Below are positions 44,513 through 44,706 of a stretch of DNA of 44,706 nucleotides, in pieces. Below the pieces are notes generated by a model. That model did not search any database, was not told the origin of the DNA, and saw only the letters and a list, made by a program, of their open reading frames with translations. The position numbers and the translations under genes are program-made. How positions within the stretch are numbered: the first letter of the stretch is position 1; each line of letters starts with the position of its first letter. This DNA is from Mycobacterium sp. KBS0706 (GTDB taxonomy: Bacteria > Pseudomonadota > Alphaproteobacteria > DSM-16000 > Inquilinaceae). The stretch is taken from contig NZ_VCCH02000069.1 in the NCBI RefSeq assembly GCF_005938675.2, forward strand, positions 1 through 44,706, in the 5' to 3' direction.

Positions 44513-44706
44513 GACCCTGTGTCCCACCCTTCGCGCCGGCCCCAGATGGCGCGGATCTCATCCGACAGCGTCATCGGGTCGAAGGGCTTGGAAATGACGT
44601 CGACGGCGCCGAGGGCGCGATAGCGCGCCACCTCCTGCGGCTGCACCTTGGCGGTCATGAACACCGCCGGCGTGGCCGCCGTCCCCGGCAGCGCCCGCAG
44701 CGCCGC
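44509..44706 (-). CDS. Response regulator receiver domain, C-terminal part (cut by window end)
   Basis: The frame is open from the right edge and encodes the last 65 residues of a receiver domain: TPAVFMTAKVQPQEVARYRA, then LGAVDVISKPFDPMTLSDEI. The conserved threonine (FMTAK) and lysine-proline (SKPFDP) of receivers are present; the phospho-aspartate lies outside. No output domain follows, so it is either a stand-alone receiver or the last domain of a hybrid kinase. It is followed immediately by the Hpt gene. Confidence 0.85.
   Translation of the reverse strand, partial: AALRALPGTAATPAVFMTAKVQPQEVARYRALGAVDVISKPFDPMTLSDEIRAIWGRREGWDTGS

Overview
The window is about 44.7 kb of very GC-rich DNA. 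Gene content and order point to an alphaproteobacterium, most likely of the Rhodospirillales/Azospirillum-Inquilinus type: a MucR regulator, an OlsB/OlsA ornithine-lipid pair, the block miaB-phoH-ybeY-corC-lnt-xre-metK-trmB, and the block rimP-nusA-ylxR-infB-rbfA-truB-rpsO-pnp. The exact genus is not fixed by what I can see.

Layout. Positions 1-1609 hold the 3' part of a molybdenum hydroxylase large subunit. Positions 1626-11581 (minus strand) hold the translation/RNA operon rimP to pnp, with a promoter and a compact attenuator-like leader at its head and hairpins and REP-like repeats around pnp. Positions 11.7-20.2 kb (plus strand) hold a seven-gene carbohydrate operon: ROK regulator, a divergent GH28-like beta-helix protein, a MalK-type ATPase, a six-hairpin glycosidase, a sugar-binding protein and two permeases. 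Positions 20.2-28.2 kb (minus strand) return to housekeeping: trmB, metK, an XRE regulator, lnt, corC-like, ybeY, phoH and miaB. Then come olsA and olsB (minus), mucR (minus) and a divergent TusA-like gene.

Positions 31.0-36.6 kb (plus) hold a complete five-gene peptide/nickel-type ABC importer. Positions 36.7-40.0 kb hold a YCII-domain gene and a phosphonate catabolic unit: a LysR regulator divergent from phnX and a phosphonate-associated FAD amine oxidase. The right end holds an RTX-repeat protein, a small Arg/Asp-rich lipoprotein with a decayed partial copy behind it, tRNA-Arg(CCG), a DUF1194 von Willebrand-type protein, an OsmC-family protein, and an Hpt protein next to a truncated response regulator.

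How the parts work together. The carbohydrate operon looks like a self-contained uptake and breakdown unit: the importer brings in an oligosaccharide, two glycosidases without signal peptides cut it in the cytoplasm, and the ROK protein senses it. It sits in reverse orientation between trmB and rimP, two genes I recall as neighbours in related genomes, so it looks like an insertion into a conserved block. The phosphonate unit has no PhnW transaminase; the oxidase probably makes phosphonoacetaldehyde directly and PhnX cleaves it. The best candidates for something not yet described are the carbohydrate operon with its unusual GH28-like enzyme and the structured rimP leader. No transposase, integrase, CRISPR array or phage gene is visible.
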